From Flavisolibacter ginsengisoli DSM 18119 (GTDB lineage Bacteria > Bacteroidota > Bacteroidia > Chitinophagales > Chitinophagaceae), in the NCBI RefSeq assembly GCF_900129295.1, contig NZ_FQUU01000004.1:310001-374000 (forward strand): a stretch of 64,000 nucleotides of DNA, read 5' to 3'. The position numbers and the translations under genes were made by a program. Positions 53,047 through 61,772 of the stretch are shown piece by piece. The notes under the pieces are model-generated. The model ran no database searches. It worked only from the letters and a program-made list of their open reading frames with translations, and had not been told where the DNA came from. Each line of letters opens with the position of its first letter. The first letter of the stretch is position 1.

Positions 53047-53889
53047 ATGATCCTTTTCAAACAGGCAGGAGCTCTTACAGAACATCTTCAGCGTCAAAAG
53101 AATACAGGCAAAACTGTTGGATTTGTCCCAACAATGGGAGCTCTCCACGAGGGTCATTTGTCTCTTATCGATCAATGCACAGCTGGCAATGATATCACGG
53201 TTTGCAGTATTTTTATCAATCCAACTCAGTTCAACAATCCGGAAGATTTCAAGCATTACCCTGTAACTATTAGTATGGACATTGAGCACCTGGTTGCCGC
53301 AGGTTGCGACATCTTATTCCTCCCCTCCACCTCCGAAATATACCCAACTGGATATCTGAAAAAGCACTATGACCTGGGCTCCATTGAGCATAACCTGGAG
53401 GGTCATTACCGGCCAGGGCACTTCCAGGGAGTCTGTGAAGTAGTGGACAGACTTTTGGATATTATAACTCCTGATAATCTTTATTTAGGTCAAAAAGATT
53501 TTCAGCAATGCATGGTCATAAAAAAATTACTGGAGATTACCGGGAGGGCAGTAAAGGTGGATTTACATATTTGTCCAACAAAAAGAGAAAGTTCCGGACT
53601 TGCCATGAGCAGCCGTAACCTGCGATTGACTGGCCAGGAAAAAGAATTGGCTGTTTCCATTTATAAAGAGCTGGAAAATATTAAGGTTAACCTGCCGCAA
53701 ACACCTTTGGAAACATTAAAGAAAAATGCCAAAGAGCATTTAACCAGGCAAGGATTTTTGGTGGATTATGTTGAAATAGCCAAAGCAGGCGACCTGGCTC
53801 CGAGTGAGAATGCTTCCGAAGCAGATGTCGCCCTGGTTGCTGCAACCATTGGGAATGTAAGGTTGATAGATAATCTTCTTTTGAATTAA
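53047..53889 (+). CDS. panC: pantothenate synthetase
   Basis: A 280-residue enzyme joining pantoate and beta-alanine with ATP. The nucleotidyltransferase HxGH motif is HEGH (34-37) in PTMGALHEGHLSL. Other signatures are FINPTQFN, RPGHFQGVCEVVDRL, LGQKDFQQ, and GLAMSSRN in the KMSKS-like loop. panD follows after 38 bp with its own promoter box. Confidence 0.97.
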   Translation: MILFKQAGALTEHLQRQKNTGKTVGFVPTMGALHEGHLSLIDQCTAGNDITVCSIFINPTQFNNPEDFKHYPVTISMDIEHLVAAGCDILFLPSTSEIYPTGYLKKHYDLGSIEHNLEGHYRPGHFQGVCEVVDRLLDIITPDNLYLGQKDFQQCMVIKKLLEITGRAVKVDLHICPTKRESSGLAMSSRNLRLTGQEKELAVSIYKELENIKVNLPQTPLETLKKNAKEHLTRQGFLVDYVEIAKAGDLAPSENASEADVALVAATIGNVRLIDNLLLN

Positions 53890-53911
53890 CAAAGACTTCA
53901 CGTCCATAAAT

Positions 53912-53919
53912 TACCTTTG
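53912..53919 (+). promoter_or_regulatory. -7 promoter box of panD
   Basis: TACCTTTG, a perfect TAnnTTTG, ends 8 nt before the panD ATG, implying a leader of only a few bases. Confidence 0.6.
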
Positions 53920-53927
53920 CGTCCGCT

Positions 53928-54272
53928 ATGAATATTGCAGTTTTAAAATCTAAAGTGCACCGTGCAGTAATTACCGAAGCAAATCTTCATTATGTTGGCA
54001 GCTTAACGCTGGATGAAGATATTATGGCAGCTGCCAATATGATAGAAAATGAAAAGGTTACCGTGGTAAACGTTAACAACGGGGAAAGGCTGGACACTTA
54101 CCTGATCAAAGGGAAAAGTGGATCAGGAGTTTGTTGTTTGAATGGCCCGGCAGCACGTAAAGGAATGGTGGGTGATGTAGTAGTGATCATCTCCTATGCC
54201 TCAATGCCTTTTGAAGAAGCTAAAACATTTAAGCCCTGGGTAGTGTTTCCAAAGGAAGGAAACAAATTATAA
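53928..54272 (+). CDS. panD: aspartate 1-decarboxylase proenzyme
   Basis: A 114-residue pyruvoyl enzyme that makes beta-alanine for pantothenate. The self-cleavage site is Gly24-Ser25 in HYVGSLTLD, which generates the pyruvoyl group. The downstream [13 protein letters not shown] and [12 protein letters not shown] segments are intact. With panC upstream and panB at 58976, the window has the full pantoate/beta-alanine branch except panE/ketopantoate reductase. Confidence 0.96.
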   Translation: MNIAVLKSKVHRAVITEANLHYVGSLTLDEDIMAAANMIENEKVTVVNVNNGERLDTYLIKGKSGSGVCCLNGPAARKGMVGDVVVIISYASMPFEEAKTFKPWVVFPKEGNKL

Positions 54273-54371
54273 AAAACTAACAAAACAAACAGGGATGATC
54301 GTTTGATATTACAATGTAATGATTAAGGACCTGTTGGTCTGTTCGGCATTCCTTTGGTATCTTCGAATTGA

Positions 54372-55424
54372 ATGAGGAAATCCATCTTTACCATACTCCA
54401 GTATTCATTTTTCCTGGGACTCGGGATTTTATTTGTATGGCTTTCTATACGCAAGATCGATCATTTGCAATGGTTGCAAATAAAAGATGCTTTGCAAAGG
54501 GCCAGGCATTGGTTAATATTTCCTGTTTTTATATTATTGCTTCTGAGTCATTATTTCAGGGCCCTTAGATGGAAGATACTTATGGAGCCAATGGGCTATC
54601 ACCCAAGTACTTTCAATACGTTTGCTGCGGTAATGATTGGTTACCTTGTGAATGCCGGTGTTCCACGGTTAGGTGAGGTTGTAAAATGTACACTACTTTC
54701 CCGCTACGAGAATGTGCGTGCAGACCGGCTTGTTGGAACCATTGTTATGGAAAGGGCTGTAGACCTCGTCTCTCTTATTATTGTCTTTGTTCTTGCTCTA
54801 ATTTTCCAGGGACATGTTATTGGCGGGTACGTATCGCATTCCTTTGGAAAGTTTTTTACAGATAAAACCGGTCATGCGTCTATCCAGAAAATCGTAATAG
54901 TGCTGGCCGTCATAATAACTATTGTGGGTGTGCTCTTTTTCTTGCTCAGGCGTTTTGGTCATATAGATGCGGTTGCCAAAATAAAACATGTGATCAGGGG
55001 TATTCTTCATGGTTTGAGCAGCATTAAGTTCATTAAACACAAAGGAATATTTCTGTTTTATTCAGTTCTGATCTGGTCACTTTACCTGGCTAGTACCACT
55101 ATTGGCATATATGCTTTACAGGAAACTGCCCACCTGGGCATTGGCGGTGGTTTAACTACACTGGCTGTAGGAAGCGTGGGAATGGTGTTGACTCCGGGGG
55201 GAATTGGCGCTTATCCCCTGCTGGTAGCCAAATTAATGGGTCTCTATGGTTTAAATGAAGATACCATAGGAAATGCATTGGGGTGGTTGTTATGGTCTGT
55301 ACAAACAATTATAATTATTGGAGCAGGTGTAATATTTTCTGGTTTATTTTCCTATCATAATAAAAGAAAGCAAAACATTGAATCCAGGCAACAGTATACA
55401 GAACAAAATATCGACATTACCTGA
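54372..55424 (+). CDS. YbhN/LPG-synthase-TM-type membrane protein
   Basis: A 350-residue integral membrane protein with about eight helices, of the lysylphosphatidylglycerol synthase TM/YbhN family. The signature ALRWKILMEPMGY and MIGYLVNAGVPRLGEVVKC is in the first half, and GGLTTLAVGSVGMVLTPGGIGAYPLL near the end. These proteins are often linked to lipid transport or flipping; the lipid here is unknown. The rfaE2 gene overlaps its end by 47 bp. A variant box TATCTTCG ends 6 nt before the ATG. Confidence 0.88.
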   Translation: MRKSIFTILQYSFFLGLGILFVWLSIRKIDHLQWLQIKDALQRARHWLIFPVFILLLLSHYFRALRWKILMEPMGYHPSTFNTFAAVMIGYLVNAGVPRLGEVVKCTLLSRYENVRADRLVGTIVMERAVDLVSLIIVFVLALIFQGHVIGGYVSHSFGKFFTDKTGHASIQKIVIVLAVIITIVGVLFFLLRRFGHIDAVAKIKHVIRGILHGLSSIKFIKHKGIFLFYSVLIWSLYLASTTIGIYALQETAHLGIGGGLTTLAVGSVGMVLTPGGIGAYPLLVAKLMGLYGLNEDTIGNALGWLLWSVQTIIIIGAGVIFSGLFSYHNKRKQNIESRQQYTEQNIDIT

Positions 55425-55869
55425 GCTGCAGCGTAGAATCAGTCAATGGCGGGTATTAAATAAAAAGATCGCATTTACGAATGGCTGTTTCGACATCCTG
55501 CACGCCGGCCATATTGCTTCCCTGACAGAGGCCGCCCGGCAGGCCGATTACCTGGTAGTTGCCATTAATGCAGATATATCTATAAAGGGCCTTAAGGGTG
55601 AAAACAGACCTGTAAATGATGAAAATTCCAGGGCATTAGTAATAGCAGCCCTGGCGATGGTTGATGCAGTAATCATTTTTTCTGAGCCAACACCGAGAGA
55701 ACTTATAGTGGAAATACGGCCCGATGTACTTATTAAAGGTGGTGATTATAAAGTAGAAGATATAGCCGGAGCAAAGGAAGTAATAGCATGGGGCGGAAAA
55801 GTAGTATTGAATCCTATCGTTGAAGGTTACTCAACCACTTCTATCATTAACAAACTGCAAAATAAATAG
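55378..55869 (+). CDS. rfaE2: D-glycero-beta-D-manno-heptose 1-phosphate adenylyltransferase
   Basis: A 163-residue nucleotidyltransferase making ADP-heptose for lipopolysaccharide core or related glycans. It has FTNGCFDILHAGH with the HxGH motif and the late GGDYKVEDIAGA and EGYSTTSIINKL motifs. It matches the stand-alone C-terminal (HldE2) domain. The start is TTG at 55378, inside the preceding gene; there is no earlier in-frame ATG or GTG and none later before the motif. Coupling to the YbhN-type gene suggests a role in envelope glycan or lipid supply. Confidence 0.93.
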   Translation: MNPGNSIQNKISTLPELQRRISQWRVLNKKIAFTNGCFDILHAGHIASLTEAARQADYLVVAINADISIKGLKGENRPVNDENSRALVIAALAMVDAVIIFSEPTPRELIVEIRPDVLIKGGDYKVEDIAGAKEVIAWGGKVVLNPIVEGYSTTSIINKLQNK

Positions 55870-55926
55870 CCTTTTATAGTTAAGCACGGATGTTGCGTAT
55901 ATTTATGTTGATACGAAACATATTGC

Positions 55927-58014
55927 ATGGCAAATTCCAGGCGTAAAACTATTCCACGAGATATTAGCTGGCTTTCATTCAATGCCCGGGTGCTGCAGGA
56001 GGCTGCTGATCCCAGCGTTCCCCTTAGGGAAAGAATTAGATTCCTGGGTATATTTTCCAATAACCTCGATGAGTTTTTTCGGGTAAGAGTTGCCACATTA
56101 AAACGAATGATCCAGGTAGGCACTAAAGCTAAAATGCATTTGGAAGCCAATCCTGAAAGTATTCTCGAAGAGATTCAAATGATGGTTTTGAATCAGCAAA
56201 GCGAATTTAACCGCATTTGGAATGGCATTCTTTCAGAACTCCAGGAGGAAAAGATATTTCTTGTTACAGAGAAAGATCTGAATCTGGAACAACAGGAATT
56301 CGTGCAACAGTATTATGAAGAGGAAGTAAGTCCTAACATAATACCTTTAATGATAGAAAGCATACAGGAATTAAACTTTCTGAGAGATAAATCCATATAC
56401 CTGGGTGTTGTAATGTGGAAGAAAGAAAGTGCACTCAAAAGAATGTATTCAATTATTGAAATTCCCACCCGGGTAATGAGCCGTTTTGTTATCCTACCCT
56501 CCCCTGAGAATGAACACCATATAATTTTGCTTGAAGACGTCATAAGATTCAATCTGCCTGAGATATTTAGTTATTTTGGTTACGATCAATACCAGTCAGG
56601 TGTTTTTAAACTGACCCGTGATGCTGAAATAGATATAGATAATGACATATCTACTAATCTTATCCAGAAAATTGAAAAAGGCATTAAGAACCGCCGCAAA
56701 GGAAAACCAGTAAGGTTCATCTACGACAAAGAAATGGATCCAGGGTTACTGGAATACCTGATCAGGAAATTCAATCTAAGCAAGCGGGATAATATTATTC
56801 CCGGTGGACGTATTCATAATTTCAGGCATTTTATGGATTTTCCTAAACAGATATTCAATGGGGAAAGCAAGAGAAGAAAACCCTTTGATCATCCACTTTT
56901 ACTTGAAAACAGGGTTACAGATGTGGTGATGAAAAGAGATGTGATGCTCCACTTCCCGTACCATTCTTTCAACCCCGTCATTGACCTTTTAAGAGAGGCA
57001 GCCATTGATCCTGATGTAGCTTCAATTAAGATCACTACTTATCGATTAGCAAAACAATCAAAAGTGATCAATGCACTTATAAACGCTGTTAGAAATGGAA
57101 AGCAGGTAATGGTTATGCTGGAAGTAAGGGCCCGATTTGATGAAGAAGCTAACCTGGCCTGGAAGGTAAGACTGGAGGATGAAGGTGTAAAAGTACTGAT
57201 AGGTATCCCTAACATGAAGGTGCATGCTAAAGTCTGCGTAATAAGAAAAAGAGTACAGGACCGTATTGTTCAGTATGGATTTGTAAGTACTGGGAATTTA
57301 AATGAAGATACAGCCCGGATATATGCAGATCATTGCTTGCTTACGTCCAACAAAAATATTATGGCTGATGTGAACAGGCTGTTTAATTACCTGGAGCACT
57401 ATAAAACCGGAACACATTTCTTAAAAGCTTGTAATACTATTATTCCAAGTCCCATCTTTATAAGGAAAGAAATTATAAAACTTATAAGGACTGAGATAAA
57501 GAATGTTCAGAAAAAAGGGAAAGGGATCATCACGGCAAAAATGAATTCTTTATCAGATGAAGAACTCATAAATGAACTATATGAAGCTGCCAGAGCAGGC
57601 GTTGAGATCAACCTGGTTATCAGGGGCATATTTTGTATGTTTTCTCAGGATGACAAATTTCTTATACCGGTAAAAGCAATCAGTATTGTTGATGAATACC
57701 TGGAACATGCCCGTGTGTGGATTTTTCATAATGGTGGCAAGGAAAAAGTGTACATTTCATCCGCAGACTGGATGGTTCGCAACCTTGACCACCGGGTGGA
57801 AGCTTCCTGTCCTATTTTTGATGAAAGAATAAAAAAAGAATTAAAGGATATACTAAATATTCAGTTACATGATAATGTGAAAGCCCGCTGGTTAGATAAT
57901 GATCTAAGCAACGAATATGTAAGAACCCAGGGTGAGCCTATACGTTCCCAGGTAGAAACATTTAATTATTTAAACCGTAAAATAGAAAAGCCAGTTGAGG
58001 TTAGCAGCAATTGA
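55927..58014 (+). CDS. ppk1: polyphosphate kinase 1
   Basis: A 695-residue enzyme that reversibly polymerises ATP gamma-phosphate into polyphosphate. It has the PPK N domain (PRDISWLSFNARVLQEA), the middle domain and two phospholipase-D-like C domains. The phospho-accepting His469 lies in TARIYADHCLL, and FVSTGNLNEDT precedes it. A second conserved region is SADWMVRNLDHRVEAS. The ppx gene overlaps its last 20 bp. Confidence 0.96.
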   Translation: MANSRRKTIPRDISWLSFNARVLQEAADPSVPLRERIRFLGIFSNNLDEFFRVRVATLKRMIQVGTKAKMHLEANPESILEEIQMMVLNQQSEFNRIWNGILSELQEEKIFLVTEKDLNLEQQEFVQQYYEEEVSPNIIPLMIESIQELNFLRDKSIYLGVVMWKKESALKRMYSIIEIPTRVMSRFVILPSPENEHHIILLEDVIRFNLPEIFSYFGYDQYQSGVFKLTRDAEIDIDNDISTNLIQKIEKGIKNRRKGKPVRFIYDKEMDPGLLEYLIRKFNLSKRDNIIPGGRIHNFRHFMDFPKQIFNGESKRRKPFDHPLLLENRVTDVVMKRDVMLHFPYHSFNPVIDLLREAAIDPDVASIKITTYRLAKQSKVINALINAVRNGKQVMVMLEVRARFDEEANLAWKVRLEDEGVKVLIGIPNMKVHAKVCVIRKRVQDRIVQYGFVSTGNLNEDTARIYADHCLLTSNKNIMADVNRLFNYLEHYKTGTHFLKACNTIIPSPIFIRKEIIKLIRTEIKNVQKKGKGIITAKMNSLSDEELINELYEAARAGVEINLVIRGIFCMFSQDDKFLIPVKAISIVDEYLEHARVWIFHNGGKEKVYISSADWMVRNLDHRVEASCPIFDERIKKELKDILNIQLHDNVKARWLDNDLSNEYVRTQGEPIRSQVETFNYLNRKIEKPVEVSSN

Positions 58015-58891
58015 CATAGGTAGTAATGCAGCACGACTGCTGATAATTGATGTTGTTCAAGGGCAGGCAGGCAAACCTGAATTTGTAAAACTTACACTTG
58101 TCCGGGTACCCTTGCGTTTGGGTTTTGACGTTTTTGAAATGGGATCAATATCGGAAGAAAAGGAAATAATGCTGGTAAAAACTATCCAGTCTTACAAACT
58201 TCTCATCGATGTCTACAATGTGAAACATTTTATAACTGCAGCCACATCTGCTATGAGGGATGCTTCTAATGCTAAAGAGATACTTCAAAAGGTAAAAGCT
58301 GAATCTGGTGTTGAGATTAAAGTGATCACTGGCGAAGAAGAAGCTTCTTTTATTTATGAAAATCACGTGGCAGAAAACCTTAATACACAAGAATCTTACT
58401 TATATATTGATGTTGGCGGCGGCAGTACAGAATTAAGTTTTTTCAGTGATGGAAAATTAGTCTCCAAAGAGTCATTCAATATTGGAACCATTCGGCTGTT
58501 AAAGAACAAGGTGACAGAAGACCATTGGAACCAGATGAAAAAATTTATTAAAGAAAAAACTACGGGCTATCACCATATTACAGCTATTGGATCTGGAGGG
58601 AATATTAATAAGATATTTTCTTTATCAAAGAGAAAAGAAGGAAAGCCATTAAGCCTTGAGTTATTACGTAACTATTATAAAGAGTTCAGCAGCCTCAGTT
58701 TAACTCAAAGAATTTCCATGTATAAGCTGCGCGAGGATAGGGCCGATGTAATTGTACCGGCATTGCTTATCTATATTAATGTAATGAAATGGGCTGATAC
58801 AGAGGAGATTTTTGTTCCTAAGATAGGTTTGGCAGATGGACTGGTACATATTCTTTATGACCGGCTGCGAAAAACTTCGGTCAATAACTAA
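57995..58891 (+). CDS. ppx: Ppx/GppA-type phosphatase (exopolyphosphatase)
   Basis: A 298-residue sugar-kinase-fold phosphatase that removes phosphate from polyphosphate or pppGpp. The N-terminal AAIDIGSNAARLLI and the YIDVGGGSTELSF loop are the nucleotide/phosphate-binding sites, and IGSGGNINKI lies further on. At about 300 residues it is the short form, without the C-terminal HD domain of E. coli Ppx. The start is TTG at 57995 within ppk1; no ATG precedes the first motif. Overlap with ppk1 suggests coupled translation and control of polyphosphate turnover. Confidence 0.92.
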   Translation: MRLAAIDIGSNAARLLIIDVVQGQAGKPEFVKLTLVRVPLRLGFDVFEMGSISEEKEIMLVKTIQSYKLLIDVYNVKHFITAATSAMRDASNAKEILQKVKAESGVEIKVITGEEEASFIYENHVAENLNTQESYLYIDVGGGSTELSFFSDGKLVSKESFNIGTIRLLKNKVTEDHWNQMKKFIKEKTTGYHHITAIGSGGNINKIFSLSKRKEGKPLSLELLRNYYKEFSSLSLTQRISMYKLREDRADVIVPALLIYINVMKWADTEEIFVPKIGLADGLVHILYDRLRKTSVNN

Positions 58892-58937
58892 CGTTAGAAT
58901 AGTTAGACAGTATTACTTAAGTTTTGCTTCAGGAACC

Positions 58938-58945
58938 TAACTTTG
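58938..58945 (+). promoter_or_regulatory. -7 promoter box of panB
   Basis: TAACTTTG, a perfect TAnnTTTG, ends 30 nt before the panB ATG. Confidence 0.55.
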
Positions 58946-58975
58946 ATCCATTGAACCAACTCTTAAATATCACCA

Positions 58976-59794
58976 ATGAGTGCCAATACCCCTGAAGTAA
59001 AACGTATTACCACCAATACATTGCAAAAAATGAAAGCATCGGGAGAAAAGATCTCCATGCTCACAGCTTATGATTTTTCTTTTGCTACGCTTTTTGATGC
59101 TGCAGGCATAGATGTATTACTCGTTGGAGATTCAGCGTCCAATGTTATGGCAGGTCATGAAACTACTCTCCCCATTACGCTGGACCAAATGATCTATCAT
59201 GCTTCATCAGTTATAAGGGGAGCCAGGAGAGCATTGGTAGTAGTAGACCTTCCTTTTGGATCTTATCAATCCAACAGTGAGCTTGCAGTGGCTTCTGCCA
59301 TACGAATCATGAAAGAAACTGGTGCACATGCGATAAAGCTGGAAGGAGGTGAAGAAGTACTGGAATCAGTGAAAAAGATCATAGCTGCCGGGATACCCGT
59401 TATGGCCCACCTGGGATTAACACCGCAGTCTATTTATAAATTTGGCACCTATAACGTGAGGGCTAAAGAAGAAGCTGAAGCCAATAAGCTGCGAAAAGAT
59501 GCTAAACTACTTGAAGAAGCAGGTTGTTTTGCTTTGGTACTTGAAAAAATACCGGCTAACCTGGCAAAAGAAGTTTCGGCTGCCCTGCACATTCCTACAA
59601 TCGGTATTGGAGCAGGCAAATATTGCGATGGGCAGGTGTTGGTAATGCATGATATGCTTGGAATCAATACTGAATTTAAGCCCAGATTCTTAAGGCAATA
59701 TTTAAATATACATGACCAGGCTACAAAGGCTGTCCAGAAATATATTGAAGATGTTCGATCCAACAATTTTCCCAACGATAATGAATCTTATTAA
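58976..59794 (+). CDS. panB: 3-methyl-2-oxobutanoate hydroxymethyltransferase
   Basis: A 272-residue TIM-barrel enzyme that forms ketopantoate from ketoisovalerate and methylene-tetrahydrofolate. Signatures are [48 protein letters not shown], and [20 protein letters not shown] (residues about 206-225). This is the third pantothenate gene in the window. Confidence 0.97.
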   Translation: MSANTPEVKRITTNTLQKMKASGEKISMLTAYDFSFATLFDAAGIDVLLVGDSASNVMAGHETTLPITLDQMIYHASSVIRGARRALVVVDLPFGSYQSNSELAVASAIRIMKETGAHAIKLEGGEEVLESVKKIIAAGIPVMAHLGLTPQSIYKFGTYNVRAKEEAEANKLRKDAKLLEEAGCFALVLEKIPANLAKEVSAALHIPTIGIGAGKYCDGQVLVMHDMLGINTEFKPRFLRQYLNIHDQATKAVQKYIEDVRSNNFPNDNESY

Positions 59795-59813
59795 GGCTTT
59801 TTTTGGTTAATCC

Positions 59814-59821
59814 TATTTTTG
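59814..59821 (+). promoter_or_regulatory. -7 promoter box of the BtuB-like receptor
   Basis: TATTTTTG, a perfect TAnnTTTG, ends 7 nt before a TTG and 19 nt before an ATG, both in frame with the receptor. Confidence 0.55.
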
Positions 59822-59828
59822 CGTCCTG

Positions 59829-61772
59829 TTGAAAAAGAAAATGAACGCATTAACCAGTAAAGTAATCAAAGCCTTTTTGCTTTGTATTCCGGTCTTTGGC
59901 ATGGCCCAGGAAAAGGATATCAACCTTGATCCTATAACAATTACATCCTCCATAAGCTCTGAGCGAACGTCAAAAACAGGGCGGAATATTTATGTTATAA
60001 AAGGAGAACAATTTTATAATCTACCTGTCAATTCTATAGATGAATTATTAAAGTATCTACCTGGTATTGAAGTTCAATCACGTGGGCCCATGGGTTCTCA
60101 AAGTGATATAGTATTACGTGGAGGTACATTTCAACAAGTATTGGTGATAATGGATGGGGTACGGTTAAATGATCCCAATACCGGTCATTTCAGCAGTTAC
60201 TTTCCAATTATACCATCTGAAATTGAAAGAATTGAAATATTAAAAGGTGCATCTTCAGCAATATATGGTACAGAAGCTGTGGGCGGCGTAATCAATATCA
60301 TCACCAAAACTTTTGCAGCCAAAAAAGAAGCTCGTGCAAGAAACTCGGTTGCCCAGGTATCCACCGGGACTTTTGGGCTATTAAATGCAAGCGCAGGCGT
60401 TTTCATTAACAATGGCAAAACTTCTATAGGATTCGGATTGTTAACAAATAATGCAACCGGGCAACAGCAACGGGGAATAAAAGGATATTTCCATAATAAT
60501 ACAGCTACTATTTCTTTAAGCCATTTCTTTAATGATAACTGGCAATTATCATTGAGAGGGGCGTATGATAACAGGAAGTTTGCCGCCCAAAACTTTTATA
60601 CCAATTTCACTTCCGATACAGCACAAGAAAAAGTAAGTACAAACTGGAGCCAGGTGCAACTTACCCACCTTTCTCAAAAGAATACACAAAGACTAAGTGC
60701 AGGTTATAAACTGCTTGATGATAATTATTCATTCAATCCTCACTCCATAGCTAATCAAAATAAAAGCAAACTGTACCAGGTTGGTATAACCAATGAGTGG
60801 AAAATAAAACCACAAACTACTCTTGTGTATGGCGGACAATATATAAATAAACAAATAGCGTCTAATGACAGGGGAACCCATTCATTGGGACAGGTTGGAT
60901 TGTTTGTGCTTGCCAACCAAAAAATTGGAAACTACATTGCATTATCTCCTGCCTTAAGAACTGAATGGGTAGAAAATACAGGATGGGAGCTGGTGCCACA
61001 GATGAACATTTCCTATAGAAAGGAATTGTTCCAATTAAGAGGAAGTGTTGGAAAAACAATGAGAGACGCCGACTTCACTGAACGATATAATAATTATAAT
61101 AAACCAATTGTTAGCAGCGGTAAAATTGGTAATCCCTACCTGATGCCGGAGCGCTCATATAGCTATGAAGGTGGAGTTGATATATATCCTGGCAATTCTC
61201 TCAAATTATCGTTTACTTATTTCCAGCGGTTTCAAAACAAATTAATAGATTATGCATTAACGCCTTATAGTGATATGCCACGCAAAGAAAATCTTATTCC
61301 TTCTGGTTCTTATTACCTGGCAAAAAATATTGCAAAGGTGAAAACAAAGGGAATAGAAGCTGAAATGCAATATGCAAAAGCAATTAAAGCTTCACAACAG
61401 TTATTTATAACCTTAGGCTCAGTGTGGCTTCATAGCAGGGAAAGTGATACTATACCATCACTTTACTTATCATCGCATGCCCGTTACCTGGTAAATTGTA
61501 CCGTTCAATACAGCATTAGTGATTTTTTAATAAGTGTTTCAGGGATCTATAAAGACCGGCGGCCCCAGGGTGATGCTCCTGCTGCAATAGCAAAATTTAC
61601 TACGAATTATTTTCTATTAAATACCAGGGCGGAGTATTATGTAAAAAAGAAGACCCTAAGTGTATTTGCCCAGGTAGATAACCTTTTTAATAAGAATTAT
61701 TCGGACCTTTTAGGAGCTTCCATGCCAGGCAGGTGGATCATGGGAGGAATCAAAATATCTTTATCAAAATAA
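59829..61772 (+). CDS. BtuB-like TonB-dependent receptor
   Basis: A 647-residue outer-membrane receptor. A signal peptide runs to about GMAQ, then the plug domain (SIDELLKYLPGIEVQSRG, IVLRGGTFQQVLVIMDGVRLNDP, EIEILKGASSAIYGTEAVGGVINI-type region) and a beta-barrel ending near GGIKISLSK. The plug is closest to BtuB-type vitamin B12/cobinamide receptors, but the substrate is unproven. The start is TTG at 59829 or ATG at 59841; both keep a good signal peptide. The dehydrogenase gene overlaps the stop (TAATG). Confidence 0.88.
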   Translation: MKKKMNALTSKVIKAFLLCIPVFGMAQEKDINLDPITITSSISSERTSKTGRNIYVIKGEQFYNLPVNSIDELLKYLPGIEVQSRGPMGSQSDIVLRGGTFQQVLVIMDGVRLNDPNTGHFSSYFPIIPSEIERIEILKGASSAIYGTEAVGGVINIITKTFAAKKEARARNSVAQVSTGTFGLLNASAGVFINNGKTSIGFGLLTNNATGQQQRGIKGYFHNNTATISLSHFFNDNWQLSLRGAYDNRKFAAQNFYTNFTSDTAQEKVSTNWSQVQLTHLSQKNTQRLSAGYKLLDDNYSFNPHSIANQNKSKLYQVGITNEWKIKPQTTLVYGGQYINKQIASNDRGTHSLGQVGLFVLANQKIGNYIALSPALRTEWVENTGWELVPQMNISYRKELFQLRGSVGKTMRDADFTERYNNYNKPIVSSGKIGNPYLMPERSYSYEGGVDIYPGNSLKLSFTYFQRFQNKLIDYALTPYSDMPRKENLIPSGSYYLAKNIAKVKTKGIEAEMQYAKAIKASQQLFITLGSVWLHSRESDTIPSLYLSSHARYLVNCTVQYSISDFLISVSGIYKDRRPQGDAPAAIAKFTTNYFLLNTRAEYYVKKKTLSVFAQVDNLFNKNYSDLLGASMPGRWIMGGIKISLSK

